From Rosa chinensis (taxonomy: Eukaryota > Streptophyta > Magnoliopsida > Rosales > Rosaceae), in NCBI RefSeq assembly GCF_002994745.2, contig NW_020126818.1, positions 310,001 through 374,000 of the forward strand: 64,000 nt of DNA, written 5' to 3'. The notes under the pieces were generated by a model. It had not been told where the DNA came from. It did not search any database and worked only from the letters and a program-made list of their open reading frames with translations. The position numbers and the translations under genes are program-made. This document shows, piece by piece, positions 35,950-48,214 of this stretch. Within the stretch, counting starts at the first letter, position 1; every line of letters starts with the position of its first letter.

Positions 35950-35966
35950 ATGACCGAGCCTTTTAG
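35946..35966 (+). promoter_or_regulatory. Mini uORF overlapping the gag start
   Basis: A 6-codon frame ATG...TAG starts 4 bases before the gag ATG and stops 14 bases inside gag, in another frame. The same arrangement occurs in the gag genes of D (30041-30061), E (22357-22377) and G (44394-44414, minus). A translational role is inferred. Confidence 0.5.
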
Positions 35967-38866
35967 ACCCTCTACACTAAAGGAAATTGAAGCAAGGCTC
36001 GCTCGCTTGAAGGGTCCTTCACTTCTTGAGCAGACAAGCCCTTCCCCTTCGACACACAGAGGGTACATCTTTAACGAACAAGGGAAGAGGACCTACTGTT
36101 CTGAGGAGTCTACATCACCTACACCAAGTCCATCTCCTCCTTCACGTTCACCTTCACCTGTGATTTCGTCCAACTCTACACCACCACCTTCACCACCACC
36201 TGAAGAAGTCGAAGAAGAGAGAATGGCATCTATTAGGGAACTCTCCACCGCAACTGTTGAAGGAGGACCCCCTACAGGCATAGTATACCCTGCCCCTGCA
36301 GCTGGAAGACAAGCAGAGTTTGAGCTTAAGAGTGGATTGTTGCACAAGCTCCCTATCTTCCATGGACTTAATATGGAGGATGCTAACAAGCATGTACGAG
36401 AATTCCAATCTGTTTGTGCAAACATGCAACCACAAGGGGCAGATGAGAATCTTCTGAAGATGAGAGCATTTCCATTCTCTCTAGCTGATAGAGCCAAGGA
36501 TTGGCTATATGAACTTCCTGCAGGACGTATCACATCATGGGAAACAATGAGAAAGGCCTTCTTGGAGAAATACTTCCCAGCTTCTAAGGTCATCACACTT
36601 AGAAAGAAGCTCAGTGGAATAGAGCAAGCCCATGATGAGTCCTATGCTGCTTACTATGAGAGGTTCAATTCCTTACTTGCACAATGTCCTCAACATCAGA
36701 TGAAGGATGAGACCCTACTCACATGTTTCTATGAAGGACTCTTACCCTTGGAAAGGCAAATGTTGGATGCTGCAGCTGGAGGAGCTTTCGTGGATAAGTC
36801 ACCTGCAGTTGGGAAGGAGCTTATAGCTAATCGTGCCTTGAACTCCCAACAATATGAGGGGGTAGGACACTCTATTCGTAGGGTGCATGAGATGAGCAAG
36901 AATACTGCCATTGAAGACCAACTGAGTAAGCTTACTCTACTCATGAATCAAGTGGTAAGTTCAAAGGGACCAAGTGCAACAATGGCTTGTGGGGTATGCT
37001 CTATGCAAGGGCATGTTACCGATCAGTGCCCTCAACTCAATGAGAATGGAGGATGGGAATCTGCGAATGCTATTGGAGGGTATCAAGGAGGATATCAAGG
37101 AGGACCTCAATGTCCTAGACATGACCCTTACTCCAATACTTATAACCCAGGATGGAGGGACCATCCCAACTTCAAGTGGACCAACAACGACAACGTTCAG
37201 AATCCTCTTGGTGGGAATTTCCAACGTCCACAAGGGCCTTCATTCCAAGGATCATCTTTTCAAAGGCCCTACATGCCTCCTCCACAGAATTCTGGATCTT
37301 CAATGTCTCACTATGACAAAACGTTGGAAGCCTTGACTAGCTCTACACAAGCTTTGACAAACTCTACCCAAGCTTTGATTCAAGGACAACAGACCCACAC
37401 CAAGGACATTGCAGAGCTCAAGAAGCAAATGGGTCAAGTTGTGGATTTTATGAGCAAGATCCACGAAACTGGCAAGCTCCCTAGTAACACAATACCTAAC
37501 CCTAATGTGGAGAATGCGTCAGTTGTGACTACGAGGAGTGGAAGACCATTGGTGGATCCACCCAAGCAACCCAAGAAGGTCCAAATGTGCATAGAGATTG
37601 AGGAAGACCAAGAGCCCACCAAGTTGGGTGTTGAGAAGGACCCTGCAATGTCAAAGGAAGAGACCAAGGCATCCTCATCTTTAAAGGCAAAACCGGAAAT
37701 CAAAGGTAATAATTCTAACTTATCGAATTCGGTTATTGCTAACCCTTCTTCTTCTTGCATGCCCTTCCCACGCAGGTTTGCCCAATCTAAGAAGGATGAA
37801 AGTGACCAAGCTATCTTGGAAACTTTCAAGAAGGTGCAAGTAAACCTACCCCTCCTAGAGGCCATCAAGCAAGTCCCTAAGTATGCCAAGTTCCTCAAAG
37901 AGCTTTGCACTACTAGGAGAGTAAACCGTGAAAAGGAGGTGGTAAAGGTAAGTGAGAATGTCTCTGCCCTAATTCAGAGGAAGATCCCTCCAAAGTGTAA
38001 GGATCCTGGAAGCTTTACCATTCCTTGTACTATTGGTAACTCTAGATTTAAGAATGCCATGCTAGACCTAGGTGCATCTGTTAATGTTATGCCCTACTCT
38101 GTTTATGAAACCCTAGGTCTAGGGGAACTTAAATCTGACAATGTTATCATTCAGTTAGCTGACAGATCCAATGCATACCCTAGAGGTTTGTTGGAGGATG
38201 TGCTTGTACAGGTTAACCATCTTATCTTCCCAGCTGATTTCTATGTGTTGGAAATGGACGACTCCCCTGTAAGTTCAACTCCATTGCTTTTGGGACGTCC
38301 TTTCTTAAGGACAGCTAGGACGAAGATTGATGTGTATGAAGGTTCACTTACAATGGAGTTCGATGGTGACATTATTGGCTTTAACATCTTTGAAGCCATG
38401 AGGTATCCCCTAGAGGTTAATGATTGTTTTTCTGCTGACATTTTGGATGAACTTGCGCAGAAAATGTTTGATGTTATGCATGAGGATACCCTAGTCACTA
38501 CCCTTGAGAGTGGGGTAGGCTATACAAAGGAAGGCGTCACCATCTCAGAGGACAAGTTGAAAGACACTTGTGAGGAGAAAATCATTGAAAACGTCTCCTT
38601 CCTTGAGGCATCACCCTTTATAGGTAAGTCTGTGTCTCCCTTGTCCATTCAGTTATCCACTAACAAGACGTTACCTTCAGTGGTCCAGGCCCCAGAACTA
38701 GAGCTAAAACCTCTTCCAGACCATTTGAAGTATGTCTACTTAGGGGACAAGGAGACCTTACCAGTGATTGTGTCCTCTGCACTAACGACTCCACAAGAAG
38801 AGAAGTTGGTGGAAATGTTGAAGCAACACAAGACCGCCATAGGATGGACATTGGCGGACATCAAGG
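35950..38866 (+). CDS. gag-pol: Gag-protease part of the gag-pol polyprotein, element B (split by G)
   Basis: Order: Pro/Ser-rich N-terminal part (about 57-85), Gag core (about 125-300), zinc knuckle CGVCSMQGHVTDQC at residues 347-360, a Gln-rich stretch with coiled-coil character (about 450-500), a linker with VTTRSGRP, and the aspartic protease, whose active-site motif DLGAS begins at residue 706. The protease cuts the polyprotein; Gag packages RNA. The frame is open for 972 codons up to the TSD CAAGG (38862-38866) and then picks up four codons of the G LTR before a stop at 38878-38880. The continuation lies at 48215. There is no stop or frameshift between gag and pol, so one long polyprotein is expected. 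Confidence 0.95.
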
Positions 38867-40875
38867 TGATGTCGCTTTAGGAAGCGCACAATTTAACCCT
38901 GAAATGTCATTAGTAGTACGTAATAAATAGGGATCGTTCTATTCCGGGGATTGAGGGTACACCTGTCAATGTAGGACAAACAAACAATTAAAATTAAAAT
39001 AAAATATAATATTCACAAAGGTATTCACAAGTATAAACATTATTTACGAAAAAGGGGGATTTTGTTTTTGGGTTTTTCGAAAATTAAACTAAGTTAACAA
39101 AACAATTAAAATGCAAAAACATAAAAACAAAGATGGAATGAGAGAACAAAGATCAAAATCGAAACATATGATTAAAATTGATTCAAACCCTAATATTGTT
39201 CATCTAAGTCATGAGAAAGGAGTTGATCATGTGAAACATTCGAAAGCAAATGAATTCCCATTTTTTACTTTTCAATGCTAATTAACCTAAGCGAAAGCAC
39301 CTAGATTAATCCTATCAAACATGCAATCAAACCCTAGAAAGCTAGTCAATCATGTCATGTTTAACGCATTACACATAGAGAAAGGCTATCAACTCAAGTG
39401 TACAACTTAGTATGGAAAAGTCCACCTAATTGCAATTCTCTTTAATTAAATTCGATCTTTGTCCAAAACCTTTACTACTTTGATTCAAGTTTACACAAAA
39501 CGAAAAGTCGATTTCATGCTCTTAAACCTAGCATCATTCATATCAAAACCCTAAGTGTTTGCAACCACATAATATTAAAATACAAAAGTTATCTATAACG
39601 CAAATTTAATTAAACAAACTCACATAAGCAACTCTCGAATCACAATATATGAATCTAAAAATTCTCAATTAATCATAAAAATTCCAGAAATTAATATTTG
39701 TTCAAACACATATGTCAACTAGAACAAAACCAACGAAATCAAAGCAAAGGTTACAAAGGAGAATCAGATTACACCGTGGATGGAGGATGAAGATGGATGA
39801 TTAACGTTGTGGTCTCTTGAATCTCGAAAGCAAGCTTCAAGAATGGTGGTGGATGATGATGCTCACGGCAATTCTTCTTCTCCCTTGGCCTTGCTTGAAC
39901 TCGTAGCTTGCTCTAGAGGATGGAGAGAAGATGATAGAGGCTCACGACAACAATATGTATTTTCTGATTTTTTCTAAGGTGTGTGGAACCCCTCTCAACG
40001 TCAAAGAGGTGGGTATATATAGGAGCACGGCTAGGATTCACAAAGCAATCAGAAATTTCCACATAGCTTCCACCAATAGGAATTCGCCAAGTAAGCTTTG
40101 TGATGTGGTCCAACCAATCATAGAATGCCAAGTAAGCCTTGTGATGTGTTCCAACCAATCATAATTCTCTAAAATACCTCCCTAATATTTAATTGCCGAA
40201 TTTCCTTGAAATTATTCTGATTTTCTTCATGAATTTCGGCCAACATTCCTTTAGGGAATTTAGGGATGAATCTAGACGCTTTTTTAGCTTTTCCTTGGTG
40301 CACACATATTTTCCTTCCATAAATATCTCCCTTGAATCTCTCTTGGCGTCATCTCCTTGATTATTTCTGATTTTCACGTTGGCAATCACACCAAATTATT
40401 CCTCCAACAATATTTCTTTCCATAAAAGTCTCCCAAGAAAATCTCTCCTTGAATCCTCAATCAATCATCTTTAATTCCCACGTTGTCACCTTGTTTTTCC
40501 TTAAGTATTACACGGCAAATTTAATCCCCAAGGAAAATATATTTTCCTTTTTTTTAAAAAAAAACTCTTCCTTGATTCTCTCCTTGCCATGTCATCTTCA
40601 TGAAGCTTCTCGTTCCATTTATGAACTCAATTCAGCTTATTTATTCCAAAAACCTGAAAATAGAAGCTTTCTAAAATAAGAAATGGAAACTTTCTTAAAC
40701 TAAAATGGAAACTTTCTAAAAATGGAAAATAGAAACTACAAAACGGAAACTTTCTACAATTAGGAACTTTCCCATTCGAAGAATGGAAACTTTCCTAAAC
40801 AGAGTTTTATTAAGGAAATAACGCATAAAATGTAGGGAAATGCAGTTAAAACGTCGCATTAAAATGCTCCTATCA
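38867..40875 (-). repeat. 3' LTR of element G (gamma class)
   Basis: 2009 bp. In sense it runs from TGATAGGAGC to AAAGCGACATCA. The TATA box is at 40014-40021. The terminal hairpin is CGCTT/AAGCG. Apart from one block near the U5 end it appears identical to the 5' LTR at an offset of 7334 bases. Confidence 0.95.
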
Positions 40876-40890
40876 AATTCCCCCACACTT
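40876..40890 (-). other. Polypurine tract of element G
   Basis: In sense AAGTGTGGGGGAATT directly before the 3' LTR. Confidence 0.86.
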
Positions 40891-42847
40891 AGCTTTTGCT
40901 AGTCCCTTAGCAAAATCACACAAAGACACACACTAAGACTCAACGAAAATTTAAAGACTCAACCAAACGAAAATTCTATTGCCCTTCAACTTTTTGTCTC
41001 AGCAATCTCTTACTTTCACAACACCAAGATTAGCACTTAACCAAGAGTCAATGTTTAAGCATTCGAGAGTTAATTGAAACACATAATTTACACATACACA
41101 AGTAGGACTTGGTTGTAACAATGGTGATGGGTTCTGTCAAGCATGTTTCAAACAAGTTTGATTCAATCCTCACAAGGCATATCCACTCTTTCTTCTCTCA
41201 GAATTCAAGGCAATGCTTAAAAGCTTATACACTCAAGTATATGTGAAAGATAGCAAGTATATCACATATTATATGAAACGAAAGCACATGTATATTTTTC
41301 TTTTGAAGATCTCATGAAAGGTACCAACTACTTGCACAGATGGACCCAAGCCATATGTTCAACTCTTGTAACTCATCTCCACATCAAAGGCTGTCCCATC
41401 TTAAGGATCAAGAAGGTCTTCTCAAGGGTTGTAATGGGGCTAAGGCTCAAGGTTTAAAGAAACGAAAGGTAAGGATTTATCAAAGTGTCCTAAAAACCTA
41501 GCAGAGCACATGTAAATGTAGAGACTTCAAGAAATTCCAGCAAGGCATTGTAAAAACGTCACTTTCCGTAGGGGTGATCATAAAAGGGCCTAATGTCTTC
41601 ATGTTGGGCCCAATCTTCACTCTAAACTTCCTTTGAACTCTAGTGAATTGGACAAAGGCCATATTTTCTGTAATGGGCCTTCAGTTCAAAGTAAACTCCA
41701 AAATCACTAAGTATGGGGGACTAAAATCCATAAACATTTTTCTTTCTTTTAGCCGTACACATTTTTTCTTTTTCACTTTCTTTTCCTCGGCTTTTTCACA
41801 CATTTTTTTTTCTTTATGGATAAGTCTACCCCCACACTTGAACTTTCACCTCTTCTCAATTTTCATCCTTAGCAACAAACCCACGTAGTATGTCTCAAAA
41901 GATAGCTCCACTAAGTTCTTAGAACAAAGGGTAGGGTTGTAACTATACTAAGCTTCATGGTTAAGGATTTTAAGGGTGATGAATGAAAAGGCTTAATGTA
42001 GGCTCAAAGGGGCTTATCTAGGGGGGTCCCACGACGGGCACAATTAAGGACACAGGTTTATTTGGCAATGGTGGTAATTCCTAGGGTGCCTCTATCCTTT
42101 CCAGAATCAGGGCCATGTATTGATATAACGTTTCAACAAGCACAAGAGTGAATTCTAGCATTCTCTAGTCCATCAAACTTAATCTATGGCAAGTAGTCAA
42201 TCAAGATGAAAGAATAATGAGATCATCAAAACATCGCCAAGAAAATAAGAATATATATTTTCGATTCACTCCAAGAAAAAGGGACATGGGCTCAATTATC
42301 TCACATGGGTTTATATGAATCAAAACTCATCTTAACATGCTCATATTCTGTACCAAAGTTTCGAAATCCATATCCACTACAAGGCACATATTTTTCATAT
42401 ATCTCAATTAACCAAAGAATACCATGTTTAAATCATCTCAATCTTGTGATCCTCTTTTAATCATGATTTCAGAGATATAGGATCATCCTAGACAGTTGAA
42501 AGGGCATCCTAAGACTCAAAACAAAAGCAAAAGCAATGAAAATTTTTAAATTTTTGACATTTTTCAATTTTTTTTTTGTATTTTCAATATATGACTCAAA
42601 ACAAAAGTGTAAATCCCTTCCCCCACACTTAAATATTGCATTGTCCTCAATGTAATCAATTAAAAGCATGCAATGAAACACTTAAGCATACAGGGATGAA
42701 ATTTACGAAAATAATACTAAATTCAAAAAGCAAAAACGAAAAATAAAAGATAAGGATAAAGAAAGCAAATCTGATTTGCATGGGTTGCCTCCCAAGTAGC
42801 GCTTGGTTTTAACGTCTTCTCAGCCTAGACGTGGTTTCCTCTTCTCC
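40891..42847 (-). other. 3' region of element G
   Basis: Non-coding, matching that of E. It has the hairpin module near 42781-42832 and two polypurine-like tracts, at about 42620-42635 and 41829-41841, before the PPT. No ORF of interest. Confidence 0.86.
42781..42832 (-). promoter_or_regulatory. 3' hairpin module HP1-AGCGCT-HP2 (element G)
   Basis: In sense, HP1 pairs ACGTCT (42827-42832) with AGACGT (42812-42817). AGCGCT is at 42798-42803. HP2 pairs TGGG (42791-42794) with CCCA (42781-42784). Confidence 0.6.
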
Positions 42848-44410
42848 TCAGTTGGTGGAACCTTCAAAGCTTCCCTTTGGGTTTTGAATTGTGTTGCTCG
42901 GAAGCTTACCACTCTCATGAAACTTGGTCATGAAGTCCACCACTTGTCCCATTTGCTTCTTGAGTTCTGCAATATCCTTGGCATTGGTCTGTTGTCCTTG
43001 AAGCAAAGTCTGTGTGGCATTAGTCAATGCTTGAGTAGAATTAGTCAATGCCTCTATCGTCTTATCATAGTGAGAATTGGGATTCCCTACATTGTGTTGA
43101 GGAGGCATGTAAGGTCTTTGATAAGGAGGTCCTTGAGGACGTTGGAAACTGCCACCAAGAGGGTTCTGAACATTTTCATTGTTGGTCCACTTGAAGTTGG
43201 GGTGGTCCCTCCATCCAGGGTTATAGGTATTCGAATATGGATCATACCTTGGACGTGGGGGACCCCCTTGGTTCCCTTGATAGCCTCCTATAGCATTCAC
43301 AGATTCCCAACCACCATTCTCACTCAGTTGAGGACATTGATCCGTAGGATGTCCTTGAGTAAAGCATACCTCACAAGCAGAGGGTCCTCCATGGCCTTGA
43401 GTAGTCGCCACCTTGTTCACAAGAAGGGTGAGTTTGCTCAATTGATCCGCAACGGCAGGACTAGTGCTCACCTCATTTACCCTACGAGTGGGTTGTCTCA
43501 CACCCTCATACTGTTGGGAGTTTAGGGCACGATTAGCTATAAGTTCCCTCCCAACCGCAGGTGACTTATCCACAAAAGCTCCACCAGCTGCAGCATCCAA
43601 CATTTGCCTTTCCAAGGGTAAGAGTCCTTCATAGAAACATGTAAGTAGGGTCTCATCCTTCATTTGATGTTGAGGACATTGTGCAAGTAGGGAGTTGAAC
43701 CTCTCGTAGTAGGCAGCATAGGACTCATCATGGGCTTGCTCTATCCCACTGAGCTTCTTCCTAAGTGTGATGACCTTTGAGGCTGGGAAGTATTTCTCCA
43801 AGAAGGCCTTCCTCATTGTTTCCCATGATGTGATACGACCTGCAGGAAGCTCATATAGCCAATCCTTGGCTCTATCAGCTAGAGAGAATGGAAATGCTCT
43901 CATCTTAAGAAGGTTTTCATCCGCCCCTTGTGGTTGCATGTTTGCACAAACAGATTGGAATTCTCGTACGTGCTTGTTAGCATCCTCCATATTGAGGCCA
44001 TGGAAGATAGGGAGCTTGTGCAACAATCCACTCTTAAGCTCGAACTCTGCTTGTCTTCCAGCTGCAGGGGCAGGGTATACTATGCCTGTAGGGGGTCCTC
44101 CTTCAACAGTTGCGGTGGAGAGTTCCCTAATAGATGCCATTCTCTCTTCTTCGACTTCTTCAGGTGGTGGTGAAGGTGGTGTAGAGTTGGACGAAACCAC
44201 AGGTGAAGGTGAACGTGAAGGCGGAGATGGACTTGGTGTAGGTGATGTAGACTCCTCAGAAAAGTAAATCCGCTTCCCTTGCTCGTTAAATGTGTACTCT
44301 TTGTATGTTGAAGGAGAAGGGCTTGTGAACTCAAGGAGTGAAGGACCCTTCAAACGAGCGAGCCTTGCTTCAATTTCCTTTAGTGTAGAGGGTCTAAAAG
44401 GCTCGGTCAT
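42848..44410 (-). CDS. gag: Gag polyprotein, intact, not fused to pol
   Basis: 520 residues, nearly identical to the Gag of element E (one Pro fewer in the Pro/Ser-rich part, a few substitutions). Gag core about 125-300; the zinc knuckle reads CEVCFTQGHPTDQC with all C/C/H/C ligands kept. It ends with the same short tail (FEGSTN) as in E, where other elements run on into protease. This shared end shows that E and G descend from one pol-deleted ancestor. The ATG is overlapped by the mini uORF. The frame is intact and could supply Gag, though not reverse transcriptase. Confidence 0.95.
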   Translation of the reverse strand: MTEPFRPSTLKEIEARLARLKGPSLLEFTSPSPSTYKEYTFNEQGKRIYFSEESTSPTPSPSPPSRSPSPVVSSNSTPPSPPPEEVEEERMASIRELSTATVEGGPPTGIVYPAPAAGRQAEFELKSGLLHKLPIFHGLNMEDANKHVREFQSVCANMQPQGADENLLKMRAFPFSLADRAKDWLYELPAGRITSWETMRKAFLEKYFPASKVITLRKKLSGIEQAHDESYAAYYERFNSLLAQCPQHQMKDETLLTCFYEGLLPLERQMLDAAAGGAFVDKSPAVGRELIANRALNSQQYEGVRQPTRRVNEVSTSPAVADQLSKLTLLVNKVATTQGHGGPSACEVCFTQGHPTDQCPQLSENGGWESVNAIGGYQGNQGGPPRPRYDPYSNTYNPGWRDHPNFKWTNNENVQNPLGGSFQRPQGPPYQRPYMPPQHNVGNPNSHYDKTIEALTNSTQALTNATQTLLQGQQTNAKDIAELKKQMGQVVDFMTKFHESGKLPSNTIQNPKGSFEGSTN

Positions 44411-46045
44411 TCATAGGAATCCTGAACATCATCAAAATTCAAAGAAGTTAGCAAAGTATAAAGTGAGCTAATTACAAATTAGTGATTGATACATCAACTT
44501 TACTATTCACGAGTCACTATTCACAAGTTACTATTCATGACTTTACTATTTATGATTTATACAAGTATAAAGAGAAGTATAAATTACAAACTATCCACAA
44601 TCTTTTCACAAATAAACCACAAAAGAAATTTATACAAGTATAAAATGTACAAAACAACACAATTTACAAGTGGAGGTTATGTTCAAGTATCTTATTATCT
44701 TTACAAAATAAAGTTAATATCTCAATTGATTACAAGTTGTAAGTCGAGCCCAATAGAAACCACTACTATTGGTGAGATACGATCTAGGGATAGTCGCCTA
44801 GACATAAGTCACTTCCCTTTGTTTCAGAAGGCTAGATGGCCACATTAAGAGGTAAGTGAGAGGAAGGACTCATTTTGGTGACACTACGGAGGCTACTCCC
44901 TCATTGAGGTTTAGGCCCCTATTGGCTACTCCCACATTGTGGTTTACGCACGGTCTATAGTATCTCTGAGATCCAATTTGAACCCATCACCCAGGGTCTC
45001 AACCTAAGACACCACCTATATGCCCCTTACTCAGCTTGGAAAGGACTCATGTGTTAGACAGTTCTCCAAATGCTAATAAAAGCCGCCCTCAACCTCATAA
45101 GACCTTAGAAAGGCACTAATGAAGGGTTAAGGCCAATATTAACAAAAGGGCCCTTATCTACTCATACGATTTTACACACTTATAATAAATCAAGAATGTA
45201 ACGATATTTATAATTAATTCTTTACATTTCCTTTGTTTAAACAAGATTAGACACCACTTACACAAAACTTTCACACAAACAAACAAAAACGTCACATTTG
45301 TACAAAAAAATTTTTTTTTTTTTTTTTTTATTATTATTTTTTTTTTATTTTTATTTTTTTTTACGAAAATACTTACAAATATTTCTATTCTTTTCCTTTT
45401 CTGTACAATTATTTTCAACACTTAGGTACGGGAACAAGGAGTCTCGATGTGCAATGGGACTGAAACAGCTACCCTTCTCAAGACTATGTTTAATCCAATA
45501 TACCTTAGTGAATCACATTATTTTCATTTGTTACAAATATCATTGATTTCAAATTAAATTCCAAGCGGTAAATCAAGTGGACGTGCGGCCCAAGTATAGT
45601 CGTCTAGACACAAAGTCCCTCCTACATCCTTTGGGCAACCTTACTGAAATGGCCAGGTAGGGGAGGACGAACACGAGAGACAAAATCCATTTTGGCATGA
45701 GCTAAGCCCATTTGTAAGCACTTCTGGATTCAAAAACCGTCATGATCGTTGTCCCCTTCCTAGACACCATCCCACATAGGCTATACTTACTTGGATGAAA
45801 AAGGTCCTAAGTGTGAAGACAGTTCAATGAATGTTAATAAAGGCCGCCCTCAACCTTAAGGGACCTGAACTAGGTACCAATAAGGGGTTTAGGCCAATAT
45901 TAATAAACACGACTTCACCTATTCCTCTTTAATTTACAACTCACAATTAAAATTCGTATTCAATAATATAAATAACAACCTAAGTAATTAATTAACTAAT
46001 TACTAAATAACTAACAATTAAGAGAATTACAAACAATTAACAAGT

Positions 46046-46078
<33 letters not shown>

Positions 46079-46156
46079 CGAAGACAAATATAAACAAAAC
46101 AAATATTCACATATTTAACAAGTGATTTTTCAATCCCCGGCAACGGCGCCAAAAAT
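44411..46156 (-). other. Leader of element G
   Basis: Read on the minus strand: PBS (46134-46151), an A run (T run in the window, about 46050-46078), leader copy 1 (about 45555-45920), an A-rich part (about 45308-45362), leader copy 2 (about 44725-45170), the acceptor-like CAG and the mini uORF. The layout is that of the leaders of B and E. Confidence 0.85.
46134..46151 (-). other. Primer-binding site of element G, tRNA-Asp
   Basis: The window strand reads TCCCCGGCAACGGCGCCA, the tRNA-Asp 3' end. The U5 partner at 46278-46288 is an exact 11-base complement to 46130-46140. Confidence 0.92.
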
Positions 46157-48209
46157 TGATGTCGCTTTAGGAAGCGCACAATTTAACCCTGAAATGTCAT
46201 TAGTGATGCGCTCAAAGTAAGCGCAATTTAACCCTAAAAATATCATAGCAGTATAAGCAAGTAGGGATCGTTCTATTCCGGGGATTGAGGGTACACCTGT
46301 CAATGTAGGACAAACAAACAATTAAAATTAAAATAAAATATAATATTCACAAAGGTATTCACAAGTATAAACATTATTTACGAAAAAGGGGGATTTTGTT
46401 TTTGGGTTTTTCGAAAATTAAACTAAGTTAACAAAACAATTAAAATGCAAAAACATAAAAACAAAGATGGAATGAGAGAACAAAGATCAAAATCGAAACA
46501 TATGATTAAAATTGATTCAAACCCTAATATTGTTCATCTAAGTCATGAGAAAGGAGTTGATCATGTGAAACATTCGAAAGCAAATGAATTCCCATTTTTT
46601 ACTTTTCAATGCTAATTAACCTAAGCGAAAGCACCTAGATTAATCCTATCAAACATGCAATCAAACCCTAGAAAGCTAGTCAATCATGTCATGTTTAACG
46701 CATTACACATAGAGAAAGGCTATCAACTCAAGTGTACAACTTAGTATGGAAAAGTCCACCTAATTGCAATTCTCTTTAATTAAATTCGATCTTTGTCCAA
46801 AACCTTTACTACTTTGATTCAAGTTTACACAAAACGAAAAGTCGATTTCATGCTCTTAAACCTAGCATCATTCATATCAAAACCCTAAGTGTTTGCAACC
46901 ACATAATATTAAAATACAAAAGTTATCTATAACGCAAATTTAATTAAACAAACTCACATAAGCAACTCTCGAATCACAATATATGAATCTAAAAATTCTC
47001 AATTAATCATAAAAATTCCAGAAATTAATATTTGTTCAAACACATATGTCAACTAGAACAAAACCAACGAAATCAAAGCAAAGGTTACAAAGGAGAATCA
47101 GATTACACCGTGGATGGAGGATGAAGATGGATGATTAACGTTGTGGTCTCTTGAATCTCGAAAGCAAGCTTCAAGAATGGTGGTGGATGATGATGCTCAC
47201 GGCAATTCTTCTTCTCCCTTGGCCTTGCTTGAACTCGTAGCTTGCTCTAGAGGATGGAGAGAAGATGATAGAGGCTCACGACAACAATATGTATTTTCTG
47301 ATTTTTTCTAAGGTGTGTGGAACCCCTCTCAACGTCAAAGAGGTGGGTATATATAGGAGCACGGCTAGGATTCACAAAGCAATCAGAAATTTCCACATAG
47401 CTTCCACCAATAGGAATTCGCCAAGTAAGCTTTGTGATGTGGTCCAACCAATCATAGAATGCCAAGTAAGCCTTGTGATGTGTTCCAACCAATCATAATT
47501 CTCTAAAATACCTCCCTAATATTTAATTGCCGAATTTCCTTGAAATTATTCTGATTTTCTTCATGAATTTCGGCCAACATTCCTTTAGGGAATTTAGGGA
47601 TGAATCTAGACGCTTTTTTAGCTTTTCCTTGGTGCACACATATTTTCCTTCCATAAATATCTCCCTTGAATCTCTCTTGGCGTCATCTCCTTGATTATTT
47701 CTGATTTTCACGTTGGCAATCACACCAAATTATTCCTCCAACAATATTTCTTTCCATAAAAGTCTCCCAAGAAAATCTCTCCTTGAATCCTCAATCAATC
47801 ATCTTTAATTCCCACGTTGTCACCTTGTTTTTCCTTAAGTATTACACGGCAAATTTAATCCCCAAGGAAAATATATTTTCCTTTTTTTTAAAAAAAAACT
47901 CTTCCTTGATTCTCTCCTTGCCATGTCATCTTCATGAAGCTTCTCGTTCCATTTATGAACTCAATTCAGCTTATTTATTCCAAAAACCTGAAAATAGAAG
48001 CTTTCTAAAATAAGAAATGGAAACTTTCTTAAACTAAAATGGAAACTTTCTAAAAATGGAAAATAGAAACTACAAAACGGAAACTTTCTACAATTAGGAA
48101 CTTTCCCATTCGAAGAATGGAAACTTTCCTAAACAGAGTTTTATTAAGGAAATAACGCATAAAATGTAGGGAAATGCAGTTAAAACGTCGCATTAAAATG
48201 CTCCTATCA
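46157..48209 (-). repeat. 5' LTR of element G (gamma class, with an extra U5 end)
   Basis: 2053 bp. TATA box at 47348-47355. At about 46203-46262 it carries a block absent from the 3' LTR, which in sense ends TTGAGCGCATCA like a complete LTR terminus of another subfamily. The LTR therefore shows two U5 ends in a row. Confidence 0.94.
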
Positions 48210-48214
48210 CAAGG

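Larger units (their letters stand above)
38867..48209 (-). mobile_element. Element G: gag-only non-autonomous Athila-like element, gamma LTRs
   Basis: Minus strand. 3' LTR 38867-40875 (2009 bp), gag 42848-44410, PBS 46134-46151, 5' LTR 46157-48209 (2053 bp). TSD CAAGG at 38862-38866 and 48210-48214, inside the pol of element B. The interior is the same gag-only design as element E, but the LTRs belong to the class of element I. It is the innermost insertion (D > C > B > G). Confidence 0.96.
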
